Shown one piece after another: positions 48,101 to 55,319 of a stretch of 64,000 nt of DNA. The stretch lies in assembly GCF_027172205.1 (NCBI RefSeq), contig NC_070614.1, forward strand, positions 45,241,501-45,305,500, written 5' to 3'. Origin of the DNA: Podarcis raffonei. Lineage: Eukaryota; Chordata; Lepidosauria; Squamata; Lacertidae. Within the stretch, counting starts at the first letter, position 1. Every line of letters begins with the position of its first letter. The position numbers were made by a program, and so were the translations under genes. Under the pieces are notes generated by a model that was given only the letters and a program-made list of their open reading frames with translations, did not search any database and had not been told where the DNA came from.

Positions 48101-48813
48101 ACCAAGACATAAAGCTCAAAATGCAAGAAGCTAAACAATGCACACTCTTTATCAAGAGGAGCTATTGGGAATGGGGTTAAGAGAAAAGAAACCTTTTTTC
48201 AAGTCCAGTGATCCCTCTGACTTATGCTAACACCACTGCTAGACCTTGCGTGTGTGTGCATGTTCTCCTGGGGAAAATTCTATTCCAATATGAAATTCCC
48301 CCTTGGTTTGTTTGTTTTTAGAATTCAACACAAAGCGTTGAGAAAATTGCCTTGTTCATAAGGCTTTGTGGTCCCATTTGCAAGTTCCTACTGGACTGAG
48401 AGTAATTAGGCCAATGGAGAGAGGCTGCCGCATAAATATTGTGAGAGTCCATGACTCATCACTCACCTTTCCCGCTTCCTCTTCCTGCAGGTCGGATGCG
48501 ATTCGGCTCAGATGAAGTCCTGGCCCAGGTGCGCTCTGCTCGCTTGGCGCCTCTCCGCTACGTGGATGACCAGGGTTTGCCAACTGAGGAGTACCCTATG
48601 AATCCCAATGGGTCTCCACTGGGCATTGCGGGCATTTGCTCTCCCGATGGGCGCCACTTGGCAATGATGCCTCACCCTGAGCGATGTGTCCTTCCCTGGC
48701 AGTGGCCATGGATGCCCGCTTCCTGGCGCCAGTCTCTGAAGGTCTCCCCGTGGCTCCGCATGTTCCAGAACGCCTGCGAGTGGTGCTTGCGCTATCCCCA
48801 GGGCCAGCCTTGA
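15047..48813 (+). CDS. PFAS: PFAS: phosphoribosylformylglycinamidine synthase (FGAM synthase), complete, 28 coding exons
   Basis: Exons: 15047-15185, 15406-15541, 16447-16552, 16681-16867, 17558-17663, 21255-21395, 22450-22574, 22796-22924, 24955-25086, 25287-25415, 26075-26148, 26690-26846, 28057-28118, 28875-29036, 29892-30017, 30851-30982, 31116-31346, 32509-32689, 33654-33737, 34478-34633, 37559-37678, 39666-39811, 41952-42162, 43266-43357, 45318-45432, 45682-45840, 47492-47644, 48491-48813. All introns are GT-AG and the total is 1,337 residues, against about 1,338 in human. The cytosolic enzyme converts FGAR, glutamine and ATP to FGAM, step four of de novo purine synthesis, and joins purinosomes. 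Visible parts: PurS-like N-terminus (NVNWTG); [10 protein letters not shown] with catalytic His309; the glycine-rich loop [12 protein letters not shown] (320-331); [20 protein letters not shown]; then a class I glutaminase domain with nucleophile Cys1157 (GICNGCQ) and His1292/Glu1294 (MPHPER). ATG 15047 follows GCC. No damage seen. Confidence 0.97.
16064..16300. other. AT-rich PFAS intron sequence, nothing recognised
   Basis: Between coding exons 2 and 3. I see no gene or clear transposon ends here. The preceding 15834-16048 block has repeated 'aaccatggtttgc'-like inverted pieces, probably a decayed hAT MITE. Confidence 0.4.
17074..17210. mobile_element. Fold-back hAT MITE with near-perfect arms
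   Basis: Ends cagtgttttcc and ggaaacacag. Long inverted arms carry the motif ggactacaactcccatcatc and its reverse. Flanking 8-mers atttagag (17066-17073) and atctagag (17211-17218) differ at one base and have a central TA. Confidence 0.75.
17235..17385 (-). mobile_element. CR1-like LINE 3' fragment
   Basis: 'ggtcatctagtccaaccccc', 'tgcaatgcaggaatctcaac' and 'aaaacctccaaggaaggaga' are CR1 3' end seen from the minus strand. Confidence 0.7.
17905..18370 (-). mobile_element. L2-type LINE 3' end, minus strand (copy 1)
   Basis: Minus-strand translation gives LKALGLGPSYL-like and [17 protein letters not shown]-like segments of the L2 ORF2 C-terminus, followed by the 3' UTR and an (AAT)n run. It is nearly identical to copies at 19797 and 23613. 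Confidence 0.85.
19191..19531 (-). mobile_element. Sauria-type SINE, minus orientation
   Basis: Same family and orientation as 1405-1742, with ggtaaagggacccctgacc at the left and the tRNA-like head at the right. No convincing flanking repeat. Confidence 0.82.
19797..20488 (-). mobile_element. L2-type LINE 3' end, minus strand (copy 2, longest)
   Basis: Minus-strand frame of about 165 codons includes [42 protein letters not shown] and [17 protein letters not shown], the C-terminal end of L2 reverse transcriptase. It is still open in this copy, which points to recent activity. Confidence 0.88.
20553..20935 (-). mobile_element. CR1 LINE 3' region, minus strand
   Basis: 'accatagaatcatagaattg', 'gcttaaaagcctccaaagaa', 'ttcttcctgatgtttagtcg', 'aaacatgcccagttccctca' follow the order of a CR1 3' region read from the antisense strand. 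It is the longest CR1 piece in the window. Confidence 0.8.
21800..22395 (-). mobile_element. L1-type LINE, ORF2 C-terminus and 3' UTR, minus strand
   Basis: The minus-strand frame 22096-22338 contains [11 protein letters not shown] and [16 protein letters not shown], the extreme C-terminus of L1 ORF2. The AT-rich remainder to the left is the 3' UTR. It is 5' truncated. Confidence 0.75.
23030..23340 (+). mobile_element. L2-type LINE 3' fragment, plus strand
   Basis: The plus-strand frame shows [19 protein letters not shown] and [14 protein letters not shown], the L2 ORF2 end, then a 3' UTR with 'gggagctgcccagaatggca' and an aataataaaat tail. Confidence 0.75.
23567..23630 (+). repeat. (ATT)n microsatellite
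   Basis: About 15 ATT units followed by (TAA)n, abutting the 3' end of the minus-strand L2 copy 3. Confidence 0.9.
23613..24132 (-). mobile_element. L2-type LINE 3' end, minus strand (copy 3)
   Basis: Nearly identical to the copies at 17905 and 19797 over the shared length. On its right it stops inside the ORF region at a second (ATT)n tract, so it is bounded by ATT repeats on both sides. Confidence 0.85.
24133..24185 (+). repeat. (ATT)n microsatellite
   Basis: About 16 ATT units interrupting the L2 fragment on the right. Confidence 0.9.
25561..25606 (+). repeat. (TTA)n(TAG)n microsatellite
   Basis: Compound trinucleotide run in the intron after the coding exon 25287-25415. Confidence 0.8.
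26264..26551. mobile_element. Non-autonomous hAT element with perfect 8-bp TSD ctgggcag
   Basis: Ends cagagatgtagcaagg and ccttgctatgccactg are inverted repeats with a few mismatches. The 8-mers ctgggcag at 26256-26263 and 26552-26559 are identical and fit the nTnnnnAn pattern of Ac-type hAT elements. Confidence 0.8.
27074..27280 (+). mobile_element. MIR-like tRNA-derived SINE
   Basis: A-box 'gtagctcagaggtaaaatcc', B-box 'caagttcaatccccggc', then the body with 'gagctagctacaccaaggat' and 'tcggacttggcagaaggcag'. The tRNA-like part is followed by a SINE body, so this is not a functional tRNA gene. Confidence 0.72.
27753..27891. mobile_element. Fold-back MITE
   Basis: 'gttcttcaaccttgggtct' and its reverse 'gacccaaggttgaagaac' form the ends; the middle contains 'ttggactacaattcctatca' and its partner. 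It forms a hairpin of about 140 bp. Confidence 0.7.
27990..28023 (+). repeat. (GT)n microsatellite
   Basis: About 16 GT units 34 bp before the PFAS exon at 28057, close to the branch-point and polypyrimidine region. Confidence 0.92.
28353..28602 (+). mobile_element. TIR MITE with internal palindrome (diverged copy)
   Basis: Same family as 8049-8304: ends ctgtattttttgct and gtgaaaaatatgg with TA flanks. The inner inverted repeat is still recognisable (ccagaagccagaacagcaag and its reverse) but has mismatches. Confidence 0.75.
29154..29497. mobile_element. Tc1-like non-autonomous element
   Basis: Ends cactagtggccaaaattgtg and its reverse cacaattttggccactagtg. Inner parts 'gatggctcataac' and 'gttatgagccatc' extend the inverted repeat to about 65 bp. 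TA precedes the left end. Confidence 0.82.
30106..30230. mobile_element. Fold-back hAT-like MITE
   Basis: 'ggactacagttcccatcttc' and 'gactgatgggagtcagagtc' are inverted partners around a short loop, as in the element at 17074. Confidence 0.55.
30296..30580 (-). mobile_element. L2-like LINE 3' UTR fragment, minus strand
   Basis: 'attaaatttgtataccgccc', 'gaaatgttttttgactggcg' and 'ggcgccaggtgagccgccac' are the antisense of a common L2-type 3' region. A related piece lies at about 57530-57720. Confidence 0.6.
31407..31621 (+). mobile_element. Tigger-like non-autonomous DNA transposon
   Basis: Ends cagtggtacctcaggtta and taacctgaggtaccactg with TA flanks. It lies 61 bp after the donor of PFAS exon 31116-31346. 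Confidence 0.87.
32063..32317. mobile_element. hAT-like MITE with GGGCTGGG ends
   Basis: 'ttgggctgggtaatatatc' and 'gatatcgcccagccctag' are imperfect inverted ends. The 8-mers gcctctga (32055-32062) and gtctctga (32318-32325) flank it with one mismatch. Confidence 0.65.
33150..33198 (+). repeat. (TA)n(TG)n compound microsatellite
   Basis: A short TA run followed by about 17 TG units with one interruption, in the PFAS intron before exon 33654-33737. Confidence 0.85.
33870..34072 (+). mobile_element. Tigger-like MITE of a second subfamily, right end lost
   Basis: Begins cagtggaaccttggttctcg after TA. Inner repeats of 'ttggttttcaaacggttt' suggest approach to the right end, but the element is cut off where L1 sequence begins near 34075. 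Confidence 0.65.
34075..34375 (-). mobile_element. L1-type LINE ORF2 fragment, minus strand
   Basis: The minus-strand frame contains [15 protein letters not shown], the C-terminal zinc-knuckle-like end region of L1 ORF2. It lies against the truncated MITE and 100 bp before PFAS exon 34478-34633. Confidence 0.7.
34955..35066 (+). mobile_element. L2-type LINE 3' UTR end with ATT tail
   Basis: 'gctgcccagagtggctggag', 'gccagatgggcagggtataa' then (ATT)n match the L2 3' end at 14400-14530. Confidence 0.72.
35085..35275 (+). mobile_element. L1-type LINE 3' end, plus strand
   Basis: Matches the end of the L1 copy at 60160-60300: 'aaaacggaaaggggtcaaac', 'gggtagggtgcacattttta' and a closing 'actttgtcaaaaataaaaat'. 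Confidence 0.7.
35528..37527 (-). mobile_element. L1-type LINE insertion of 2.0 kb with 18-bp TSD, lacking ORF2
   Basis: Minus-strand insertion with a poly(A) tail (T run at 35528) at its 3' end and a GC-rich 5' end (starting cacttccgggttggcgcc). It is flanked by a perfect direct repeat acacagatgaatttcttt at 35510-35527 and 37528-37545. A frame on the minus strand (36724-36131, 197 codons) begins [19 protein letters not shown] with a heptad-like helix, resembling the coiled-coil end of an L1 ORF1 protein. No reverse transcriptase is present, so the copy is a shortened, HAL1-like derivative. It ends 31 nt before PFAS exon 37559-37678. The ORF1 assignment rests on context more than on strong sequence motifs. 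Confidence 0.78.
37900..38265 (+). mobile_element. RTE-BovB LINE, ORF C-terminus and 3' end
   Basis: The plus-strand frame contains [64 protein letters not shown] and [14 protein letters not shown]. This is the C-terminal end of the BovB ORF, very like the ruminant element. The 3' end carries 'gggcacgactaaacaacaaa'. 5' truncated, in the PFAS intron after exon 37559-37678. Confidence 0.93.
38686..38956. mobile_element. hAT-like MITE remnant related to 13422
   Basis: Contains 'cgcctgaggcggtttcctcc' and a right end 'tcgcgccagccct', the same type as the CAGGGCCGGC family, with decayed left end. Confidence 0.4.
40020..40140 (-). mobile_element. SINE/LINE 3' fragment (squamate 'ccc aggtcacccagtgag' repeat)
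   Basis: 'gcctgtgaggtaggctaggc' and 'aggtcacccagtgagcttca' recur at 44990-45060. It is a common repeat with L2-type end, family not resolved. Confidence 0.45.
40185..40735 (-). mobile_element. L1-type LINE ORF2 C-terminus, minus strand
   Basis: The minus-strand frame 40720-40520 carries [16 protein letters not shown] and [17 protein letters not shown], then [11 protein letters not shown], the terminal region of L1 ORF2; it is related to 21800-22395. Confidence 0.78.
40741..40955 (+). mobile_element. Tigger-like non-autonomous DNA transposon
   Basis: Ends cagtggtaccttgggtta and gcctgaggtaccactg with TA flanks. It is inserted within or beside the L1 fragments on either side. Confidence 0.87.
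41320..41850 (-). mobile_element. L1-type LINE 3' UTR and ORF2 fragment, minus strand
   Basis: AT-rich 3' UTR on the left; on the right the minus strand encodes the L1 phrase for [11 protein letters not shown] and a following YKTYVQKY. It ends about 100 bp before PFAS exon 41952-42162. Confidence 0.65.
42546..42696 (+). mobile_element. Short Tigger-like MITE (cagtcaaacc ends)
   Basis: Ends cagtcaaaccttggttgtc and gccaaggtttgactg with TA on both sides; 151 bp, with no coding capacity. Confidence 0.85.
42780..43137 (+). mobile_element. Sauria-type SINE, plus orientation, 15-bp TSD
   Basis: Full-looking copy with head, body and cctttacc tail. It is flanked by ttaatcagtaaggcc at 42765-42779 and 43138-43152. 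Nearly identical to 5233-5603. Confidence 0.9.
43826..44085 (+). mobile_element. tRNA-derived SINE with L2-type 3' end and (CTT)n tail
   Basis: The head 'ggtgtagtggttaagagcgg' (A-box) and 'accgggttcgcgtctcc' (B-box) is followed by a body ending 'gccgctttgagactccttaa', 'aaaggcgggatatcaaatcc' and a CTT run. The end resembles L2-mobilised SINEs. Confidence 0.8.
44143..44668 (-). mobile_element. hAT non-autonomous element, reverse orientation
   Basis: The left 'ggcaaactaaggtccccggg' and right 'gtttgctgacccctg' are the same ends as at 4345 but reversed. The middle contains two inverted 'gtgtttgattggcagag' and 'ccaccaccac' blocks. Confidence 0.55.
44693..44920 (+). mobile_element. Tigger-like MITE, third subfamily
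   Basis: Ends cagtggtacctctggata and acccgaggtatgactg with TA on both sides. The interior has inverted 'aaacctggaagtaacac' and 'gttacttccgggtcgc' blocks. Confidence 0.8.
45946..46155 (+). mobile_element. Tigger-like transposon with decayed right end
   Basis: Left end cagtggtacctcgggttg after TA; body as in the other copies. The right end is not conserved after 'gaacgaattaagtacttag'. Confidence 0.8.
46222..46346. mobile_element. Short hAT-like MITE (ggttaccagac ends)
   Basis: Ends taaggttaccaga and tctggtaacctta. Flanking 8-mers gattgagg (46214-46221) and gtttgagg (46347-46354) differ at one base. Confidence 0.72.
46355..47491 (+). other. PFAS intron sequence, nothing recognised
   Basis: The second half of the intron between exons 45682-45840 and 47492-47644. 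No transposon ends, RNA gene or conserved exon could be supported. Confidence 0.4.
47956..48017 (+). repeat. Perfect 31-bp tandem duplication
   Basis: The unit from 47956 to 47986 (starting taacataattacaataatt) is repeated exactly at 47987-48017, in the last PFAS intron. Confidence 0.93.
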
Positions 48814-49075
48814 CCTTGCTTTCCGCTGCCTTTCTGAAAACTTTCTACACCCACTCACAAGCTAACACTGCACCATCAATTGCAAGTTGGACTAGACTAG
48901 ATTAGACACGGTCCCTGTGCTGTGGATGCAAAACTTTCCAGTGCTGTTATCCTCATACATAGTCTAGGTCCCTAGCCCCCACACCCGCAACACACATATG
49001 AATGAACTTAGGGAGGGGTCAAGGAAGAATGGATGTGCAGTCCCTCCAGTGGGCACAGGGGGGTGACATTGTGCA

Positions 49076-49149
49076 ATAAATAAGTTGGTTTGTACCAATC
49101 CAATTGTGGAACAACGTGGGACCAATGGAGTTTCTATATTGCCAATAAA
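49076..49149 (+). promoter_or_regulatory. PFAS: PFAS poly(A) signals
   Basis: Two AATAAA hexamers follow the TGA stop: 49076-49081 and 49144-49149. The second is followed within about 35 bp by a GT-rich stretch (tctgtgtgtctgtgg), so it is the likelier main cleavage signal. Confidence 0.75.
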
Positions 49150-49807
49150 AGCAAATTTGACTTTAGAAATATGCATCTGTGTGTCTGTGGCCTGTTGTTG
49201 TTTTCCATTGCGAACTAGGAAAGAAAATCCCAGATGTGGTATGAGTGTACTGAATTGTTTCATTTACTTGAGTTAACTGCCCGGGGGTTCACAGCATACA
49301 TCTATTAATTAATTAGTTAATTACTGGTAAATAAATATATATTAAATTTAATGTTTAGTAAACCAAGGTATACAGGCTAACATGCCCTCTGCCATTTGAA
49401 CCCAGTCTTCTAGCCACAGGTTTCCCCGCCCAATCAAAAGTCTTTCCCTCCGAAAGGATATTATCAAGGTTGGTGGAAAGTCAAGTGGCAAAGTGAAATT
49501 GTTGACTACAACTTCTTACTCCCAAAGGCAAAATACACGGGAAAATCTTTAATATAGGAAAAGACATAAATCCCAAATTATATATAAAAATAAAAGACAC
49601 ACACATTTTTAAAAAATCAGTAATGCTGAAGGAGGGAAAATGCAATGTTACAGTGAGATGCATAGTAGCTGAAGTCGAAAGAGGCCATTTAATGGATGTG
49701 TTATAAGGCACTCCTTTGTTAAGAACATAACAATAGCTGCGCTGGATTAGGAATAAGATCCAACTAGTCTAATATTCCATTTCCATTGTGGCCAGTCAGA
49801 TGTAACG

Positions 49808-49912
49808 GGAAGGGCGGTAGAGCATCTTTCTTGCATGCAAGAAGTCAGTGTGGACAATACTGAGCTAGATGGTGGTCTGACTCTGTGTAAAGGCAGCTTC
49901 TTAATGTTTCCA
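49808..49912 (+). mobile_element. MIR-like tRNA SINE, shortened
   Basis: 'gggcggtagagcatctttct', 'gtgtggacaatactgagcta' and 'tgtgtaaaggcagcttctta' match the SINE at 27074, with a missing middle. Confidence 0.6.
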
Positions 49913-50539
49913 GGCCACTCAGCAGCTCATGAGAAGGCAGCAGTCCTCCACTGGTGTCTGTTGGCATTTGACCACAGATTTATGAGGTTTTATACAGGAA
50001 TCTTGTTCTTCTCTCATATTATTTGGTGTTCCTGTGCTCAGAAAGGAAAAAAAAACAAGCCTTTGAAGGACAAAAGCCCTCAATTTCATGCAGAGCTTCT
50101 GATCTCATAAACCAGATGTACATTGAGCAAAGACACTGAGATCCCAAGAAATCCAGTTAGTCATACACTGAAAGGCATTGGACCAATCACCCCTTAATGC
50201 CTCCGGCCTTGACTAGTTGCTCCTCTGCAGATGCTTGACTGACTTCTTTGTGGGGTTTTGTTTTTTTGAAAACAAGGAGCCACTAATGAAAGAGAGGGCT
50301 GGTGCAGGCAATTTAGGGTTGGACAAGCATGGATGAATGCTGTCACCCAGGAGCAAAAGAGACAACTCAGCTATGAAGCTCACTGGGTGACCTTTCAGCC
50401 CTAACGTACCTCACAGGGTTATTTTAAGGATGAAATCAGGGAGAACCACTATAATAATGGAGGAAAGATGGGATATAATTGAAATAAACACCAGTTCAAA
50501 ACGCCTTGTAATTATATAAACAACTACCTGACATTCAGA

Positions 50540-50720
50540 AGACATCTTAAGGCAGCCCTGTTCAGGGAAGCTTTTAATGTGTGACATCTTAGTGTATTTT
50601 TGGTCTTTGTGGAAGCCGCCCAGAGTGGCTGGGGAAACCCAGCCAGATGGGCGGGGTACAAATAAATTATTGTTGTTGTTGTTGTTGTTGTTATTGTTGT
50701 TATTATTATTATTATTATTT
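50540..50720 (+). mobile_element. L2-type LINE 3' end with GTT/ATT tail
   Basis: 'aagacatcttaaggcagccc', 'gccgcccagagtggctgggg' and 'agccagatgggcggggtaca' match the L2 3' end, followed by a (GTT)n(ATT)n run from about 50668. Confidence 0.8.
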
Positions 50721-51024
50721 ATTTGCAAATACCTTAAGGGTTCTTTTTTTAAAAAAGGAGGGGTGAGGTTGATGCTCTCCCCTAGAAGAATAAATAATAT
50801 TGAGAGCAGGCCAGAAATAAAAATAAAACCACATTATAAACCCATTATTTCCCTAATCTGACTGAATCAGACCTCTGCAGGGACCCTCATAGGCGATGGA
50901 TGGAGGATCCAAGCGTGCTCAACCGACACACCGCCGTCTGACTTTTATGCTGCTAAAAATATTTGCAACTGCTAAGCAGTGTGTATATTGTAGTATGTAG
51001 TTACGGAAGCTTCGAGCGGCAACT

Positions 51025-51098
51025 GGCCGGTTAGCTCAGTTGGTTAGAGCGTGGTGCTAATAACGCCAAGGTCGCGGGTTCGATCCCCGTACGGGCCA
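51025..51098 (+). tRNA. tRNA-Ile (anticodon AAT), copy 1
   Basis: 74-nt cloverleaf: GGCCGGT pairs with ACGGGCC (with one G-G mismatch or G-C shift as in the family consensus), anticodon loop CTAATAA, T arm GGTTCGATCC. It matches the vertebrate nuclear tRNA-Ile-AAT consensus. Seven T residues lie about 16 bases downstream as terminator. An identical gene is at 58736-58809. Confidence 0.97.
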
Positions 51099-51520
51099 GA
51101 TGTGATTTACCCTTTTTTTAAAATAAAAAAAATGCTACCTTTTGAACTTTCTCGTCATTTCACAGTAGGAAGTTGAACCCTCTGATGCAGTTCCAAAGGT
51201 CCTAGTAAGCACTAAAGTGGGGAGTGAAGGCATCGGCGCGTTGGGGTTCATCGTCCTAAAATCTTCCAGAATACTGTACTGCATACAGATTGTTGCTCCT
51301 TTTCTATTGCATGTTCTGTTTCTTCCACGTCGCTTTGAGTTAGATCATAAAATTCTGGCCAAACAACGGTGTCGCTCTTGCATTAATGTATACCACCTCC
51401 TTTAATTGCTGTGGAAAGGGAAAAGCAGAAGGAAGTCGTTGTTTATAATTTCCACACGTACTTCTCAATCTTCCATCCCCTTTGACTTTTTCAATCAATT
51501 TCAATAAAAAAAACCCGCTT

Positions 51521-51593
51521 TGGTTCCACTGGGGCTCGAACCCAGGACCTTCTGCGTGTAAAGCAGACGTGATAACCACTACACTATGGAACC
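51521..51593 (-). tRNA. tRNA-Val (anticodon TAC)
   Basis: 73-nt minus-strand cloverleaf with GGTTCCA/TGGAACC acceptor stem, anticodon loop TTTACAC (TAC) and T arm GGTTCGAGCC. A run of T residues follows on the minus strand (A run at 51507-51513 on the plus strand). Confidence 0.97.
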
Positions 51594-51805
51594 CACGACA
51601 GGAAGAAGGGTGGTATTTTCCTACTTATAAGAAATGTTACCGTTTTTAAAAGGGATGCTTGCAAAGTTGTAGCGGCTGACTTAGTAAACAGGCTTCCCAA
51701 TTGATATCAAATGCTGTACATTGCAAAGAAACGACACACAACCTTAGAATAAACATTCGGCTGTTTTGAGCAAAAGGAAGCATCCCGAGAGCTCCTACCG
51801 GAAGA

Positions 51806-51887
51806 GACGAGGTGGCCGAGTGGTTAAGGCGATGGACTGCTAATCCATTGTGCTCTGCACGCGTGGGTTCGAATCCCACCTTCGTCG
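51806..51887 (+). tRNA. tRNA-Ser (anticodon GCT)
   Basis: 82-nt type II tRNA with long variable arm (gtgctctgcac), anticodon loop CTGCTAA and T arm GGTTCGAATCC. The acceptor stem GACGAGG/CTTCGTC has one G-T wobble. A TTTTT terminator follows about 6 bases downstream. Confidence 0.97.
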
Positions 51888-52676
51888 ATGCTGGTTTTTC
51901 CTTTTTTGCTATTTCTTTCATTTGTTTGTCATTCCCGCAGGCAAAACCATTCTGAGCTCCCGCCCCGACTTTCTTTAGCAAACTAACATAAAGGTTAGAG
52001 ATGCTTTCCCGTGTGCTGATATGAACTTTCCCCTCCCATAAATTTCGTTATTTGGGCAGTGATGTCTACAAAATAGTGTTTATTTGCAGCCCAATACCAG
52101 AATTGGAGAACAAACACACAAATGCATGGAGGCGGTGAATCTGGAAGCATGCTCTCTGCCTGAGATTTGTTACTGATTTGTTACAGTTCTCTGTATGTGG
52201 CTCAGAGAACTTCTCACCTCAACTGCTGAGCGCAATTGTGACTTCTGTTGATCATGCATGAGCAAGCATCACGCAAATTAATAAAAGCAGCAACCATCAC
52301 AATAGCAATAGATTGACATCTTCAACCGTGAATGTAAAAGGCAAGGGCAAAGATGGGAGTGCCAGCTAGACAGAAACGTCTCTTTAATGGAGAAACGGTG
52401 GAGAAATGACGTCCCGCAGCGCCTGTGGGTTACAGAAATCTAATAAACTGAGTGCACAAGCCTTTCAAATTGACAGGCAATGTGATTGATAATTGACGTG
52501 CAACTGGGTGTTTGGCACTTGCAAAAGTAGAAACTCCTCAGAATATTAACGAGGGAGAAGTCAGCGATTAAATAAAAAGCATTTCTTTTAAACTGAAAGA
52601 TGGAGAAACCCTGCCGCCGCGCGCACACACAAACGTCATGAGTTTGTAAGGCTGTCTAAAGAATACTGTCTTCACA

Positions 52677-52748
52677 AGCAGAGTGGCGCAGCGGAAGCGT
52701 GCTGGGCCCATAACCCAGAGGTCGATGGATCGAAACCATCCTCTGCTA
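52677..52748 (+). tRNA. Initiator tRNA-Met (anticodon CAT)
   Basis: 72-nt gene with the eukaryotic initiator marks: A1-T72 pair (AGCAGAG ... CTCTGCT A), the anticodon stem GGG/CCC pairs (gctgggcccataacccagag) and T loop ATCGAAA instead of TTCGA. TTTTTT follows within 8 bases. Confidence 0.98.
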
Positions 52749-53479
52749 CAAGTATTTTTTACTTAAGAAAAAAATTGAATGAATTTAAGTTGTTGCAATT
52801 CACAGGCTGGTCTTCAAGCTTCAAAATCGTGTGTGGATTTATGAGTCATCGTCAAAGGCTATAAGGAATTAGCTAAACTCCCGTTTACCCTGCAGACCAT
52901 CAATGCACTTAAAACGACCTTTTCCTCTTTCAGCCCTGCTTCGATTTTATTTCACATCGAAATGGCTGTGCTATTCTTATCAGCTCCGGAAAGTTGTGGC
53001 AGCCTAAAACTCTCCCGCTTCTTAGAAAGACCATCCTTAGCCTCCTCCTCACGAGTGTGGGTGACAATGAATGATGCTCTCCTCTCTTCTATGAAGACGA
53101 AAAAGTCCTCTGCACGTGACCAATGAACTTTTCCCATGTTTATTTACATGCATTGCAGCAGGGTAGAAAACTGGTCCTGCTTCTTCAGCGATAACCCATC
53201 GCAAAGCATTTTAAACTATACAGCGCCACCGTGTGGGCGATAGGTTTCCTTCATTGCGATAGATTTCCCCTCCCCACGCTGGGGACTAAATGGCTGCCGC
53301 CTCCTCCGCCGCAGATTAAGGGGAAAAGAAAGATCGTTTTCACTGAGGGTGATTCCTGCTAACAAGTTGATTTGTCAGCTGATCCTCACTGTTGTTACAC
53401 ATGGCTCCCTAAACTTCTTAAACCAATGCGTTATAATGAAATACACTTTCTTCAACAAAGAAACCCCCTTTCTTAAGTA

Positions 53480-53562
53480 GTCAGGATGGCCGAGCGGTCT
53501 AAGGCGCTGCGTTCAGGTCGCAGTCTCCTCTGGAGGCGTGGGTTCGAATCCCACTTCTGACA
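53480..53562 (+). tRNA. tRNA-Leu (anticodon CAG)
   Basis: 83-nt type II tRNA, D arm with gccgagcggtctaaggcg, anticodon loop TTCAGGT and a variable arm 'tctcctctggagg'. T arm GGTTCGAATCC. Acceptor stem GTCAGGA/TTCTGAC with one wobble. TTTT terminator 8 bases downstream. Confidence 0.97.
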
Positions 53563-54068
53563 AGCTAGCTTTTCTTGGTCAGATTTCGCGGCCGATATAC
53601 CGTTTTTCACCTGGCATTTCTCCGGATCACTTCATTAGAGCAATGTGTGTGCTGCCCTCTAAAAGGAAAGAAATGCTGGCATTACAGCATAGTTTTTAAG
53701 CAGCCCATGAGTACTTTTGACATGCCTATAAAAAAGAGGTTGCTTTCAGCTTTAAATCTACATTGGGGTGGGGAAGTAAAGCCAGGAACTGCTTTAAAAT
53801 TGCAACGTTTCTACCCCGAGCCAATGTTAGTTATGTAACCGATTATTTAGCTTCCTGCAGTTAAGCGGCTTAGCGTCTTTTCAAGTATTGTGTGCAGAAC
53901 ATAAAAATGGAAAAAGTAGGGTGGTGGAACTTACTAGCTTAAGAGTTCCATGGAGACTTAAAACTAAAGTTCATTAGAAAACTAGCATACAGATTATTCA
54001 AATTATTGCAGATAAAGATTAAGAATCGAACATATATTCGGCAGCGGCAAGAGATAATTTAGCATCGT

Positions 54069-54084
54069 GCGAGCTCTTTTCCAA
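54069..54084 (-). promoter_or_regulatory. Histone downstream element of H3
   Basis: On the minus strand the sequence ggaaaagagctcg lies about 12 nt past the H3 stem-loop. It fits the purine-rich histone downstream element that pairs with U7 snRNA. Confidence 0.7.
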
Positions 54085-54095
54085 GACCATGTGGT

Positions 54096-54111
54096 GGCTC
54101 TTAAAAGAGCC
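54096..54111 (-). terminator. Histone 3' stem-loop of H3
   Basis: Minus-strand GGCTCTTTTAAGAGCC, the exact replication-dependent histone stem-loop bound by SLBP, 49 nt after the stop codon. Confidence 0.97.
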
Positions 54112-54159
54112 TTTGTGGTGAAACAGGATTCGTGTTCTGGGGACGCAGGCGGGCGCTTC

Positions 54160-54735
<576 letters not shown>

Positions 54736-54977
54736 ATAGACTTTGCAGCACCGCCCTTCGTCCTTCCGCTCCTTCCCAAGGTTTTATTTCCTAGATAGAT
54801 GGAAATGCAATGCTATAAGAAATATAGGGATTAAAGTGGTTTATTCTGTTCATCCCCCCGCCCTCGGAAAACATAATCAAAGTAGGAAGAGTTTTCCACA
54901 AATGCCCACCTCATCGCAGCACTTAGCCGTAAAAATAGGTGATCTGTAGGACCCTGAATGTTAAACTACAGTGAATC

Positions 54978-55318
54978 TCAGTTGTTGTTGTTGTTTAGTC
55001 GTTTAGTCGTGTCCGACTCCTCGTGACCCCATGGACCAGAGCACGCCAGGCACCTCTGTCCTACACTACCTCCTGCAGTTTGGTCAAACTCATGCTGGTA
55101 ACCTCGAAAACACTATCCAACCATTTCGTCCTCTGTCGCCCCCTTCTCCTTGTGCCCTCCATCTTTCCCAGCATCAGTGTCTTCTCCAGGGAGTCTTCTC
55201 TTCTCATGAGGTGGCCAAAGTACTGGAGCCTCAGCTTCACGATCTGTCCTTCCAGTGAGCACTCAGGGCTGATTTCCTTAAGAATGGATGCGTTTGATCT
55301 TCTTGCAGAGAGTAAGCT
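54978..55318 (-). mobile_element. RTE-BovB LINE 3' end, minus strand
   Basis: The minus-strand frame carries [40 protein letters not shown] and RRGRQRTKWLDSVFEVTSMS. This is the BovB ORF end. The 3' terminus shows (TTG)n and gtcgtttagtcgtgtccgac. Very close to the copy at 37900, so the family is young. Confidence 0.92.
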
Positions 55319-55319
55319 T

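Larger units (their letters stand above)
49200..51024. other. Intergenic spacer between PFAS and the tRNA/histone cluster
   Basis: Holds a MIR-like SINE piece (49808-49912), an L2 3' end with a GTT/ATT microsatellite (50540-50720) and otherwise unrecognised sequence. Confidence 0.5.
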